Below are positions 42,575 through 50,731 of a stretch of 64,000 nucleotides of DNA, piece after piece (within the stretch, counting starts at the first letter, position 1; each line of letters begins with the position of its first letter). The notes below the pieces were generated by a model. That model ran no database searches. It was not told where the DNA came from and worked only from the letters and a program-made list of their open reading frames with translations. The translations under genes and the position numbers were made by a program. The stretch is taken from assembly GCF_000526775.1 (NCBI RefSeq), contig NZ_JAGS01000001.1, positions 2,914,001 to 2,978,000 of the forward strand, written 5' to 3'. This DNA comes from Ruminococcus albus AD2013 (lineage in GTDB: Bacteria > Bacillota > Clostridia > Oscillospirales > Ruminococcaceae).

Positions 42575-43357
42575 ATGAACAACAAGATCAAGATACTTAT
42601 AGGTGACGATTCCGCGCAGTACGGGGTTTTCTGTGCCGCAAACCTGAGAAATTCGGGGTTCTTTGTGATAACACGCCAGAAAGACGGCATGGTGATATTC
42701 GACGCGGTGAAAAACGAACTGCCCGATGTTGTGATCGTGGACGCGGTAATGCCGGGGATAGATGCTATCGAGCTGATACGCAGGTCGGAAAAGCTGGATA
42801 AAAAGCCCCTTTACATAGTGACCAGCGCTTATGAGAACAGCTTCATCGAAAATCAGGTGATGAATGCGGGGGCTTCGTACTTTATGCTGAAGCCCTTTGA
42901 TGTGAAAGTGCTGGGTGAGCGTATCAAGGCTATGCTGGATATCGACACGGATATATCCTCCGAACACAGGATAAGTGGGGTGCGGCAGAGCCCTGCGAAT
43001 CTTGAGATAATCGTTACGGACATAATCCATCAGATAGGTGTGCCTGCACATATAAAGGGGTATCACTATCTGCGGGAGGCTATAATATGTTCGGTGAATG
43101 ACAAGGAGATGCTGGAAAGCGTGACCAAGTTGCTGTATCCTTCTGTTGCCAAGAAATTTGCGACTACTGCTTCCCGCGTGGAAAGGGCTATTCGCCATGC
43201 CATAGAGATAGCGTGGGACAGGGGTGATATCGATACGCTGAACAGCTTTTTCGGATATACCATAAATACAGGCAAGGGCAAGCCCACAAACAGCGAGTTC
43301 ATCGCGCTAATAACGGATAAGATATCCCTGAAATTCAGGGCGGCTGTTTCGGCGTGA
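42575..43357 (+). CDS. spo0A: Sporulation master response regulator Spo0A
   Basis: A 260-residue response regulator. The receiver domain has the acidic pair Asp11-Asp12, phospho-acceptor Asp56 in VVIVDAVMPG, IVTSAYE and LKPFD. The C-terminal effector domain is diagnostic: IIHQIGVPAHIKGYHYLREAI, LYPSVAKKFATTASRVERA, IRHAIEIAWDRG and GKPTNSEFIALITDK closely match Bacillus and Clostridium Spo0A. Phosphorylated Spo0A binds 0A boxes and controls sporulation and stationary-phase genes. GGAGGT precedes the ATG. No sporulation partner genes are adjacent. Confidence 0.95.
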   Translation: MNNKIKILIGDDSAQYGVFCAANLRNSGFFVITRQKDGMVIFDAVKNELPDVVIVDAVMPGIDAIELIRRSEKLDKKPLYIVTSAYENSFIENQVMNAGASYFMLKPFDVKVLGERIKAMLDIDTDISSEHRISGVRQSPANLEIIVTDIIHQIGVPAHIKGYHYLREAIICSVNDKEMLESVTKLLYPSVAKKFATTASRVERAIRHAIEIAWDRGDIDTLNSFFGYTINTGKGKPTNSEFIALITDKISLKFRAAVSA

Positions 43358-43775
43358 GTCCTGACGCCGGACGGGCGGTCACGTTAAGGAGTATGCTGTG
43401 GGACGAAGAATGGCACTCGGTATCCGTTGAAGCTGCAAAAGCATGAAAATCAAGCAGCGGGGTTTCGGCGTGGAGGGAGATGGGACTGTGTCATCATTAT
43501 AATAATACCCCCGGTAAAATGCGAAAATCGTAAAACACGCACGGTTCACAAAAAGTTTACATAAAAATTCAAAGACCCCCTTGACGAAATGTCGGGGGTC
43601 TGTTATAATATATAAGCATTCGTATTCTAAAGACAGTCGGCACAAAGGTAAGCCCGACCGAGGAAAAGAAAGCATCGTCAATAATGACTATGTATTCTCT
43701 TTGTCTTTGGATAAAGGGGATTTTTTCTTTTAGATTACGCTTTGCGAGAAAACTGCAAAGAGGTGAATTTAAGAA
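43358..43775 (+). other. spo0A-rplJ intergenic region with probable L10 leader
   Basis: After about 200 non-coding bases lies the rplJ promoter, then a leader of roughly 160 nt (43616-43775). The leader contains CCGACCGAGGAAAAG and TCTTTGTCTTTGGATAAAGG before a run of T. Length and position fit the autoregulatory L10 leader of Firmicutes; the fold was not computed. Confidence 0.5.
43581..43609 (+). promoter_or_regulatory. Promoter of rplJ-rplL
   Basis: TTGACG at 43581-43586, a 17-nt spacer and TATAAT at 43604-43609. The -35 and spacer lie inside an inverted repeat, AGACCCCC (43573-43580) with GGGGGTCT (43594-43601). Confidence 0.85.
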
Positions 43776-44288
43776 ATGCCAAGTGAGAAGACTTTACTTG
43801 CTAAGCAGGAAAAGGTCACAGCGCTGACCGAGCTGATCAAGAACTCCGCAGCAGGCGTTCTGGTAAGCTACGAGGGTATCACCGTTGAGGAGGATACCAA
43901 GCTCAGAAAGGAAATGAGAGAGGCAGGCGTTAAGTACTTCGTTGAGAAGAACACAATGCTGAGATTTGCATTCAAGAATGCAGGCCTGGACGATATCACA
44001 AACGTACTCGAGGGTACTACTGCTATCGCTATTTCCGACGATGATCAGACTGCACCCGCAAGAATCCTCGGCAAGTTCGTTGAGGACACAAAGAACGAGA
44101 AGTTCAAGCTGAAAGCAGGTTATATCGGTACTGAGGTATACGACGAAGCAGGTGTTACCGCTCTGTCCAAGATACCTTCCAAGGATACTCTGCTTGCTAT
44201 GCTGGTCGGCTCCCTCCAGGGTCCGATGCAGAAGCTGGCTGCAACCCTTCAGGCTCTTGCCGACAAGGAAGGCGGCGACGCTGCATAA
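43776..44288 (+). CDS. rplJ: 50S ribosomal protein L10
   Basis: A 170-residue base of the ribosomal stalk that binds 23S rRNA and L7/L12 dimers. Motifs VSYEGITVEEDTKLRKEMRE, VEKNTMLRFAFKNAG and the C-terminal L12-binding helix ending LQALADKEGGDAA are visible. An AGAGGTG site precedes the ATG. It is co-transcribed with rplL (76-nt gap). rplK, rplA and rpoB are not adjacent. Confidence 0.97.
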   Translation: MPSEKTLLAKQEKVTALTELIKNSAAGVLVSYEGITVEEDTKLRKEMREAGVKYFVEKNTMLRFAFKNAGLDDITNVLEGTTAIAISDDDQTAPARILGKFVEDTKNEKFKLKAGYIGTEVYDEAGVTALSKIPSKDTLLAMLVGSLQGPMQKLAATLQALADKEGGDAA

Positions 44289-44364
44289 TCTGTGCAGCAT
44301 AAAGCTAAGGCGGACAGCTTAAAGTTCCGCACAACTAAAATATTTTATAAAGGAGATTTTAATC

Positions 44365-44736
44365 ATGGCTTCTGAGAAGATTATGAATTTTGTAGAAGAG
44401 ATCAAGACGATGTCTGTTCTTGAGCTGAAAGAGCTCGTTGACGCTATCCAGGAGGAATTCGGTGTAACTGCAGTTGTAGCAGCAGCAGGCCCCGCAGCAG
44501 GCGGCGCAGCAGCTGAGGCTGAGAAGACTGAGTTCGACGTTGTACTCGCTTCATTCGGCGACAACAAGATGGCAGTTATCAAGGCTGTTAAGGAGATCAC
44601 AGGTCTGGGCCTGAAGGAGGCTAAGGCTCTGGTTGAGGAAGCTCCTAAGGCTGTTAAGGAGGCTGCTCCTAAGGCTGAGGCTGAGGATATCAAGGCTAAG
44701 CTGGAAGCTGCAGGCGCAACTGTAGAGCTGAAGTAA
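44365..44736 (+). CDS. rplL: 50S ribosomal protein L7/L12
   Basis: A 123-residue stalk protein recruiting translational GTPases. The N-terminal dimerisation helices (MNFVEEIKTMSVLELKELVD) and an Ala/Gly-rich hinge (AAAGPAAGGAAAEAE) lead to the globular C-terminal domain (KTEFDVVLASFGDNKMAVIK, EAKALVEEAPKAVKE and ATVELK). AAAGGAG precedes the start. A strong terminator follows. Confidence 0.98.
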   Translation: MASEKIMNFVEEIKTMSVLELKELVDAIQEEFGVTAVVAAAGPAAGGAAAEAEKTEFDVVLASFGDNKMAVIKAVKEITGLGLKEAKALVEEAPKAVKEAAPKAEAEDIKAKLEAAGATVELK

Positions 44737-44757
44737 TTTCATCTTTTTGCTTACATC

Positions 44758-44791
44758 ACCCCCGTGTTTATACACGGGGGTTTGTTTTTTT
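44758..44791 (+). terminator. rplJ-rplL terminator
   Basis: 10-bp GC-rich stem ACCCCCGTGT (44758-44767) with ACACGGGGGT (44772-44781), then a T-rich tract. Confidence 0.92.
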
Positions 44792-44805
44792 GAGACAGGA
44801 TATAA

Positions 44806-44837
44806 AAAAACGGATCGCCATATGACGATCCGTTTTT
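44806..44837 (-). terminator. Terminator of the 44858-45643 gene
   Basis: CGGATCG (44811-44817) with CGATCCG (44826-44832), flanked by A- and T-runs, so functional on either strand. Confidence 0.85.
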
Positions 44838-44857
44838 ATCATACATTAACTGAATTA

Positions 44858-45643
44858 TCAGTTCTTTTTCTTGGAAACTACTGCGATAGCGCCTGCCAGA
44901 GCGAGACCTGCAAGTGCGAAACCTGTGGTAGCACCTGTTGCCTGGTTGGTGTTATCGGAAGCAGCTGCTGCGGAAGAAGCATTGTTTGTTGTAGTAGCGT
45001 TCTTGGTGTTGTTGTTTGTTGTAGCAGCCTTGGAAGAAGAAGCGCTGTCAGCGTTGCTGGAAGAAGAATCAGCAGCAGTGCTGGAAGTCTCTTCAGCCTT
45101 GGATTCAGCAGCAGATTCAGCCTTGCTCTCGGGAGTCTCAGCCTTCTCATCGCCAACTATCTCAACGTTGGTTACAGTAACATCGTTACCCCACCAAAGC
45201 TGGCAAACTACCTGTGCCCAGTAATTCTCGCCATCAGCGGGTGAGCCCCAGTATTCTTCGCCCAGTGCACCGAAATCGAATGTCAGGGTGTAATTGCCGT
45301 CAGAACCATCAGCAAATATCTGTGCATTATCTGCACCGGGATTTGCCCAACTCCATTCATCTTTCTGATCCCAACCGCTTTTGTTGCTGTTGAGCATCAG
45401 TCCACCGCCGAAACCTGCAGAATCATCAACAGAGAAAGTGAACTTAACTGCGGATACAGTAGCAGGATCATAAGGGCTCTTAGCCAGATCTACATAGTAC
45501 TGATATACACCGTCAGCTTCCTTGACCTCGATATAGTCAAGATTTGTGTCATCTACGATGGTCTTCTCTGCAAATGCAGGGATAGATGTTGCGGCTGCTA
45601 TTGCCAGTGCTGACATACCAGCAAGGATCTTAGTAATTTTCAT
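44858..45643 (-). CDS. Surface protein with carbohydrate-binding-like domain and C-terminal anchor
   Basis: A 261-residue secreted protein. Signal peptide 1-25 (SALAIAAATSIPAFA). An aromatic-rich beta domain (about 26-165; YQYYVDLAKSPYDP, WSWANPGADNAQ, YWAQVVCQLWWGNDV) resembles a carbohydrate-binding module, though I cannot name the family. A long Ser/Ala/Thr/Asn linker leads to a C-terminal hydrophobic helix and KKKN, preceded by NQATG, which has the layout of a sortase or tail-anchor signal. GGAGGT precedes ATG 45643. A role in adhesion to plant polymer is inferred. Confidence 0.72.
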   Translation of the reverse strand: MKITKILAGMSALAIAAATSIPAFAEKTIVDDTNLDYIEVKEADGVYQYYVDLAKSPYDPATVSAVKFTFSVDDSAGFGGGLMLNSNKSGWDQKDEWSWANPGADNAQIFADGSDGNYTLTFDFGALGEEYWGSPADGENYWAQVVCQLWWGNDVTVTNVEIVGDEKAETPESKAESAAESKAEETSSTAADSSSSNADSASSSKAATTNNNTKNATTTNNASSAAAASDNTNQATGATTGFALAGLALAGAIAVVSKKKN

Positions 45644-45712
45644 ATTGATTACCTCCAAAAAGTATTATTACCGATAAACACGGTATATCTCATATATCCG
45701 TATACTAATTTT

Positions 45713-45782
45713 AGTACAACAGTAAATAAATAACTAGTCAAAAATTGCGCTCTTAGTGCCACTTTCTGACCAAAAATTGCGC
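45713..45782 (-). promoter_or_regulatory. Promoter and direct-repeat operator of the 44858-45643 gene
   Basis: Minus strand: TTGACT at 45736-45741, a 17-nt spacer and TGTACT at 45713-45718. On the plus strand, CAAAAATTGCGC occurs at 45739-45750 and 45771-45782, 32 bp apart; the first copy overlaps the -35. Confidence 0.6.
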
Positions 45783-45908
45783 ATTTCACAAATCTGACAC
45801 AAAGTCGTATTAATTTAACTTAAATTATTGGTTTATTTGCTGCTGATAAATACCATAAAGCAAAGGCGCTCCTGACTTGCATGACAGAAGCGCCTGAAAT
45901 ATGCCTTA

Positions 45909-47948
45909 TCACGAAAGCTTTGTGTATACCTTTCCGCCGATGAGTTCTTTGCTGTTAGCGGCAAAAAGCTCGGATACGGTAACTACCTGCCAGCCCTCTT
46001 CTTTCAGCCACGGAACGACTTCTTCCATAGCCTCTGCGGTGGCTTCGTAATTCTCATGGCAGAGAACTATCGCGCCATCAAGAGAACCGTTTTCTTTTGC
46101 CTTTTTTATAGTATCAACTATATTGTCGGCGGTAGCATTGTTCCAGTCCTTGGTATCAACTGCGCAGGATATCAGTGCCACATCGTTGAGAGTCTTTGTG
46201 GTATCTCCGCCGCCGTCGAGGTAAGGCAGTCTCAGCACAGCTGAGGGTTCTTCGCCGATAATGCCCTTGAGTTTTTCGCGGCACTTTTCATATTCGTCGC
46301 GTATCTCTGCGGGCTTCAGCTTGGAGAGATAGGGGTGGGTCGTGGTGTGGTTTGCTATCTCCATGCCCTTTTCATGTGCGTACTTAACCTGTTCTTCAGT
46401 CTTTATCCAGTTGCCCACATAGAAGAATGTAGCGTGGAAACCGTTATCCGCCATAGTATCGATTATACGGTATGCGGGGTCGGTCTTTTTGGTGGCGCTG
46501 GCGCCGTCATCAAAGGATATTGCCACCATGGGCTTGTCCTTGTCTATCCAGGAGATATCCGCTGTATTTGTTATAGCAACGGGGTCGCTGAATGTGTACT
46601 CGGTATCGTCTTTTTTATCCGATGTTGATGGGATGGGCTCACTGCCGTCGCCTATGCCCGAAGCATTGTCGATATAGAAATCTGTAAGGCTGTCGGGAGA
46701 TTCAACGTAAAGAATGAGGTTCGTTGCATCGTCGGGTACAGTGTAATCGCCCTCCAGAGTCACCCATTCGCCGCTGGGAGCGGTCTGCTGGGCTATCTGG
46801 TCATAGTGGTCGCCGTCACTGCCTGTGTACTGCATTGTGAATTTCAGAGTAGCGTCCTCGCCGCTTTTCTGCATAGCATCGGTCTTGAAAGAGTAGGTGC
46901 CGCCCTGTTTGAATACTTCACTGCTCAGCATTAAAGCCGCGCCGTTCCAGTTATCGGTCCTTCCGCTTACAAACAGTGAACCATTGCCCTCGGAAGCTTC
47001 ATCGGTGGTCTGTGCCACTGTTGAAGAACCTCTCTGCATCCAGCCGCTTTCATCGGATTCAAAATCACTGGTGAAGAAACCTGCGCCGTCTGCGGGATCT
47101 TCGGGCTTATCGTCGTTTCCGCCGTTCTTGGTGACTACGGGTGCGGGGTCAGCTGAGTAATTGCCGTCTATGGTCAGTTCGTTCTGATAGATGGTCGCCT
47201 GACCCTCGGACTGATAGCCTTCGATATTCAGGGCAACTTCGTACATATTGCCAAGCTGCAGACCCAGCTGTTCCCAGGCATCGAAGTGCTTGGATACGGA
47301 TATAGTACCCTCGATCTTTGTGCCGTCGCTCTGTGGCTTATCCTGTCTTACGCTCCAGTACTGGTCGAAGGTCTTGGTGCCGTCGATGGAGGGCTGTTCG
47401 TATCTGGTGGTCTTGTATACATCATAGGTCGCGCCGTCAACGGTGACTGTACCCAGTGCCTCGGGTGCTCCGGGCGGTCTCCAGGAACCCCATGTTTCTA
47501 CGATATAATACTCCACCAGCGGATCTCTTGTCCAGCCGTAAACGCACATATAGGAATTGCCGTTGGGCTGATAGTCAACACCATATTTAATAGTGATGTT
47601 TCCCAGATCCTTGTAGGTCTTGGTGCAGTCGAACTTCTGTCCTCTGCGGAACAGGGCGTTGTTGATGTTTGACCACTCGCATGAGAATGTGCCGCCCTCG
47701 GTGATGGTCATTTTGGTATCGCCCTTGTCTTTCCAGAGTTCATAGCTGTAGCCGTCGGAAGTGCCTGTGGTATTCTCCATGAATACCTTACCGTCCTGTG
47801 TCTTTTCGTTACTTTCGGACTTGGAGCTGTCAGCAGTTTTCTTTGAGGAGCTGTTTCCTCCCGAATTGCCGCAGCTGCTCATAACGCCCGCAAGACACAT
47901 TACTGCCGCAAGTCCCGCCATGAACCTTAACTTGAAATTGTTTTTCAT
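45909..47948 (-). CDS. GH11 xylanase - CBM22 - CE4 esterase lipoprotein
   Basis: A 679-residue multidomain lipoprotein, with likely lipid attachment at Cys26. GH11 domain at about 55-262, with nucleophile Glu146 (PLVEYYIVE) and acid/base Glu243 (IEGYQS). CBM22-type xylan-binding domain at about 289-434 (FESDESGWMQRG to FYIDNASG). CE4 polysaccharide deacetylase domain at about 470-675, with SFDDGA (Asp479-Asp480) and the zinc ligands in NHTTTHP (His533, His537). It should cut and deacetylate acetylxylan at the cell surface. ATG 47948 is chosen over 47990 because the signal peptide starts there. No dockerin was seen. Confidence 0.95.
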   Translation of the reverse strand: MKNNFKLRFMAGLAAVMCLAGVMSSCGNSGGNSSSKKTADSSKSESNEKTQDGKVFMENTTGTSDGYSYELWKDKGDTKMTITEGGTFSCEWSNINNALFRRGQKFDCTKTYKDLGNITIKYGVDYQPNGNSYMCVYGWTRDPLVEYYIVETWGSWRPPGAPEALGTVTVDGATYDVYKTTRYEQPSIDGTKTFDQYWSVRQDKPQSDGTKIEGTISVSKHFDAWEQLGLQLGNMYEVALNIEGYQSEGQATIYQNELTIDGNYSADPAPVVTKNGGNDDKPEDPADGAGFFTSDFESDESGWMQRGSSTVAQTTDEASEGNGSLFVSGRTDNWNGAALMLSSEVFKQGGTYSFKTDAMQKSGEDATLKFTMQYTGSDGDHYDQIAQQTAPSGEWVTLEGDYTVPDDATNLILYVESPDSLTDFYIDNASGIGDGSEPIPSTSDKKDDTEYTFSDPVAITNTADISWIDKDKPMVAISFDDGASATKKTDPAYRIIDTMADNGFHATFFYVGNWIKTEEQVKYAHEKGMEIANHTTTHPYLSKLKPAEIRDEYEKCREKLKGIIGEEPSAVLRLPYLDGGGDTTKTLNDVALISCAVDTKDWNNATADNIVDTIKKAKENGSLDGAIVLCHENYEATAEAMEEVVPWLKEEGWQVVTVSELFAANSKELIGGKVYTKLS

Positions 47949-47990
47949 CCGGATTTTACCTCTCTTTCCCGCACAGTTTACAGATGCCAT

Positions 47991-48347
47991 ACGTCAGCAG
48001 TCTGAATGTGCGAATTTCGTCAGTTTCATTTTAACACTTATCCTGTGTTTATACAAGTCAAAAATTGTCATCTACTGTTAAATCACAAATATTTTTTGTA
48101 CCTTGTGTTTATGATATGGTTAATTATGATTAACGTTATCGTTATATTGACCATACAATTAACGGCGAATTTACCCAAATGAGCTGTCATAACTGCGGTT
48201 TTACGCAGTATTTCCCCAAAAAGCATAGTTTGAGGCTTATGATGCCCCTGTTTTATGAAAAATATTTAAGGACTATTTAAGAATTTCCATGCTATACTTT
48301 GTTACAGAAAAGGACAACAGACCGCAGACGCGGAAAGGAGAAACAAT
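47991..48347. other. Divergent intergenic region
   Basis: 357 bp between the xylanase lipoprotein and the ATPase. It holds a small inverted repeat, GTTAAT (48119-48124) with ATTAAC (48129-48134), and a TATACT at about 48291 that may be the ATPase -10 with a poor -35. Nothing else was recognised. Confidence 0.4.
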
Positions 48348-49106
48348 ATGAATAAGATACTTGAAGTAAAAGACCTCTGCAAAAGCTACGAGGTAAACAA
48401 GAGAAAGACCACCGTACTGAACGGGCTTAACCTCACGATAAACGAGGGGGAGATGGTGGCGGTGATGGGACCATCGGGTTCGGGAAAATCCACACTGCTG
48501 TATACGGTATCGGGCATGGACAAGATGAGCGCAGGTTCGGTGAAATTCTGCGGAAAGGACATGGCAGGTCTCAGTGAGGGGGAGCTTGCGGAGATGCGGC
48601 TGGACGATATGGGATTCATCTTTCAGCAGATGTACATGATGAAGAATCTCTCGGTGCTGGATAATATCATACTTCCTGCGATAAAGTCAAAGAGGACCAA
48701 TGAGCCGAGAAAGGAGACCGTAAAACGCGGTCAGGAGCTTATGCGCAAGCTGGGCATAATCGATACGGCGGATAACGATATCAACGAGGTATCGGGCGGT
48801 CAGCTGCAAAGAGCCTGCATATGCCGCAGTATGATAAACTCACCTAAGATGATATTTGCCGATGAGCCCACAGGTGCCCTCAACCGCACATCTTCGGAAG
48901 AGGTCATGGAGGAGCTGACAAAGCTCAACAATGAGGGCACTACTGTTATGCTGGTGACCCACGATGCAAAGGTAGCCGCAAAGTGCAGCCGCGTGCTGTA
49001 CATAGTTGACGGAAACATCAAGGGCGAATTTGACCCCGACAGAAAAGCTTCGGTGCAGGAACGTGAAAAGTCACTTAATTCGTGGCTTATCGATATGGGC
49101 TGGTAA
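48348..49106 (+). CDS. BceA-like ABC transporter ATPase without adjacent permease
   Basis: A 252-residue ATPase of the antimicrobial-peptide/bacitracin class. Walker A GPSGSGKST, Q-loop FIFQQMYMMKNLSVLDNI, signature VSGGQLQR, Walker B MIFADEPTGALN and the switch His VTHDAKVAAKCSR are all present. The C-terminal ~25 residues (EREKSLNSWLIDMGW) match the BceA/VraF tail. These ATPases normally precede a large BceB permease gene, but here a terminator follows within 100 bp. AAAGGAG precedes the ATG. Confidence 0.9.
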   Translation: MNKILEVKDLCKSYEVNKRKTTVLNGLNLTINEGEMVAVMGPSGSGKSTLLYTVSGMDKMSAGSVKFCGKDMAGLSEGELAEMRLDDMGFIFQQMYMMKNLSVLDNIILPAIKSKRTNEPRKETVKRGQELMRKLGIIDTADNDINEVSGGQLQRACICRSMINSPKMIFADEPTGALNRTSSEEVMEELTKLNNEGTTVMLVTHDAKVAAKCSRVLYIVDGNIKGEFDPDRKASVQEREKSLNSWLIDMGW

Positions 49107-49172
49107 GCTGAGCACAAAACAGATACAGATACGCTGATAAAAGAAAAAATAAGTAGAACAAAAGGTTATTTC

Positions 49173-49206
49173 ACGCGGGCAGGAAAAGCTGTCCGCGTGT
49201 TTTTGG
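49173..49206 (+). terminator. Terminator after the BceA-like gene
   Basis: CACGCGG (49173-49179) with CCGCGTG (49194-49200), extended by CAG/CTG with a bulge, then five T. Confidence 0.82.
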
Positions 49207-49267
49207 TTTTCGGCATAATAAACCCGAAAACGCAACCGATGTTAACATAAGTGCAATCGCTGAAGTA

Positions 49268-49296
49268 TTGACATTTCGGGGAAAATAGCTTATAAT
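49268..49296 (+). promoter_or_regulatory. Promoter of the membrane/glycosyltransferase cluster
   Basis: TTGACA at 49268-49273, a 17-nt spacer and TATAAT at 49291-49296, both consensus. Confidence 0.85.
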
Positions 49297-49356
49297 TAAA
49301 GCATGGAAAGAGAGATCGTTCCATAACAATGAAACGTTAAAACGGAGGTGTGTTTT

Positions 49357-49911
49357 ATGTTCGGAAAGACTTCGTTTTTTGACAAGGAAATGAAAAGGGC
49401 AGAAAAAAGCGCAAGAGCTTTTGCCAAGAAAAATAGAAAAGAAGCTAAGGAAGTTGAGGCAATAATGAACGGCAATAAAAAACCTTCTATGGATTATTTT
49501 GAGGACACTAACAGGAGCGGTTCTGCAGGAAATGATACCTTGCAGTTCTTCATGGGATTCCTGCTGCTGGGCGGCGGTCTTTACTGGCTGCTGAACTCCT
49601 TTACCGTTACATCGGGAATAGGCGGATTCGGCGGAATGTACAGCCTGTTCGGTATGCACATCTCGGGCGGCGTTATGCTGATACCCCTGCTGGTAGGAAT
49701 AGGTCTGATATTCTTCCTGGACGGCAAAAAGCGTTTTATCGGTTATTCCGTAGCGGCACTGGGACTTCTGGTGATAGTGATATCTTTGCTGTCGTCGCTG
49801 AATTTCCATGCAAAATACGGCAATACCCTTTATGTATACGTTCTGATGTTCGGAATGATATTTGCAGGCGCTGCTCTGCTGATAAAATCCTCGTTCAAGA
49901 AAAAGAGCTGA
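49357..49911 (+). CDS. Four-helix membrane protein, unknown function
   Basis: A 184-residue protein. A Lys/Arg-rich N-terminal helix (about 8-35) precedes four hydrophobic segments with Gly-rich stretches (FFMGFLLLGGGLYWLL, GVMLIPLLVGIGLIFFL and following). I recognise no family. GGAGGTG is 6 nt before ATG 49357. It is followed after 4 nt by the next membrane protein, so the two are probably co-translated. Confidence 0.7.
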   Translation: MFGKTSFFDKEMKRAEKSARAFAKKNRKEAKEVEAIMNGNKKPSMDYFEDTNRSGSAGNDTLQFFMGFLLLGGGLYWLLNSFTVTSGIGGFGGMYSLFGMHISGGVMLIPLLVGIGLIFFLDGKKRFIGYSVAALGLLVIVISLLSSLNFHAKYGNTLYVYVLMFGMIFAGAALLIKSSFKKKS

Positions 49912-49915
49912 GTGA

Positions 49916-50713
49916 ATGTACCTTATTTTTCTTGGAATGACAGTGCTGCTTATCCAGCTGCCCCTTGACTGGTCAGCGGGATATGTGCTGAAAGCTATCG
50001 GTTTCGCCCTTTGTGCGGCGGGAACGAGAGAGCTTGGAGAATTGTGCGTCAGACAGTACGATGCTATAAAAAGAAAAGATGAAGAGCGACCCCCTGTCCG
50101 CATTAGCGGGCTTGGGGGTATCGCACTTTGGAAAAATGTGCGCGGCATTATGGAAGAAAAAAGCACAGACTTTCAGACACAGCGTGAAAGAGTGTTATCG
50201 CTGCTGGAAAGAAATTCCGCTGTGGGAACGGCTGTGTCAGCATTAAGTGCTGGCCTGGCGGCTTTGTTTGAATTTATCATCAGAGGGCGCGGCACAGCTG
50301 GCAACATAACGGCTTGTGTGCTGGGTATGGCTGTCACCGCTCTCGCGCTGAGAATGGTGTTCGGGGCGATAGCGTTTTTTGATGCTAACGACCTGCTTAT
50401 GGCGGCGGATGATAAGGACGGCAGTTTTGTCAAAAGCAGGAAGCTTCTGCTGACTGATAACCGCACGGATATACTGCGCATGAAGGATATCGGCAACAAG
50501 ACCGCGCTATGCATAGCGGTGGGTCTTTTGAGCGATATGATAAACCGTCTTGCGGGGGTTCAGGGTATACAGGACGTTGCGGGACTGCTGGCTTTTATGA
50601 GCAAGCTGACCGCGTACATCATGGTTATTACCTTTGCTGTAAGGGCAAATTCCGTAAGACACGGAATTATCAGAAAAAACGGAGAATATACGGAAGTGAC
50701 CGAGGAAAACTGA
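49916..50713 (+). CDS. Membrane protein, unknown function
   Basis: A 265-residue protein with about five or six hydrophobic segments (MYLIFLGMTVLLIQLPLDW, AVGTAVSALSAGLAALFEFII, ALCIAVGLLSDMINRLAG and others) and a charged cytoplasmic region near 50-85. No motif or family was recognised. It starts 4 nt after the previous stop codon with only a weak AAGAG site, consistent with coupling, and precedes the GT2 gene by about 20 nt. Confidence 0.68.
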   Translation: MYLIFLGMTVLLIQLPLDWSAGYVLKAIGFALCAAGTRELGELCVRQYDAIKRKDEERPPVRISGLGGIALWKNVRGIMEEKSTDFQTQRERVLSLLERNSAVGTAVSALSAGLAALFEFIIRGRGTAGNITACVLGMAVTALALRMVFGAIAFFDANDLLMAADDKDGSFVKSRKLLLTDNRTDILRMKDIGNKTALCIAVGLLSDMINRLAGVQGIQDVAGLLAFMSKLTAYIMVITFAVRANSVRHGIIRKNGEYTEVTEEN

Positions 50714-50731
50714 TATTCGGGAGTGAATGAT

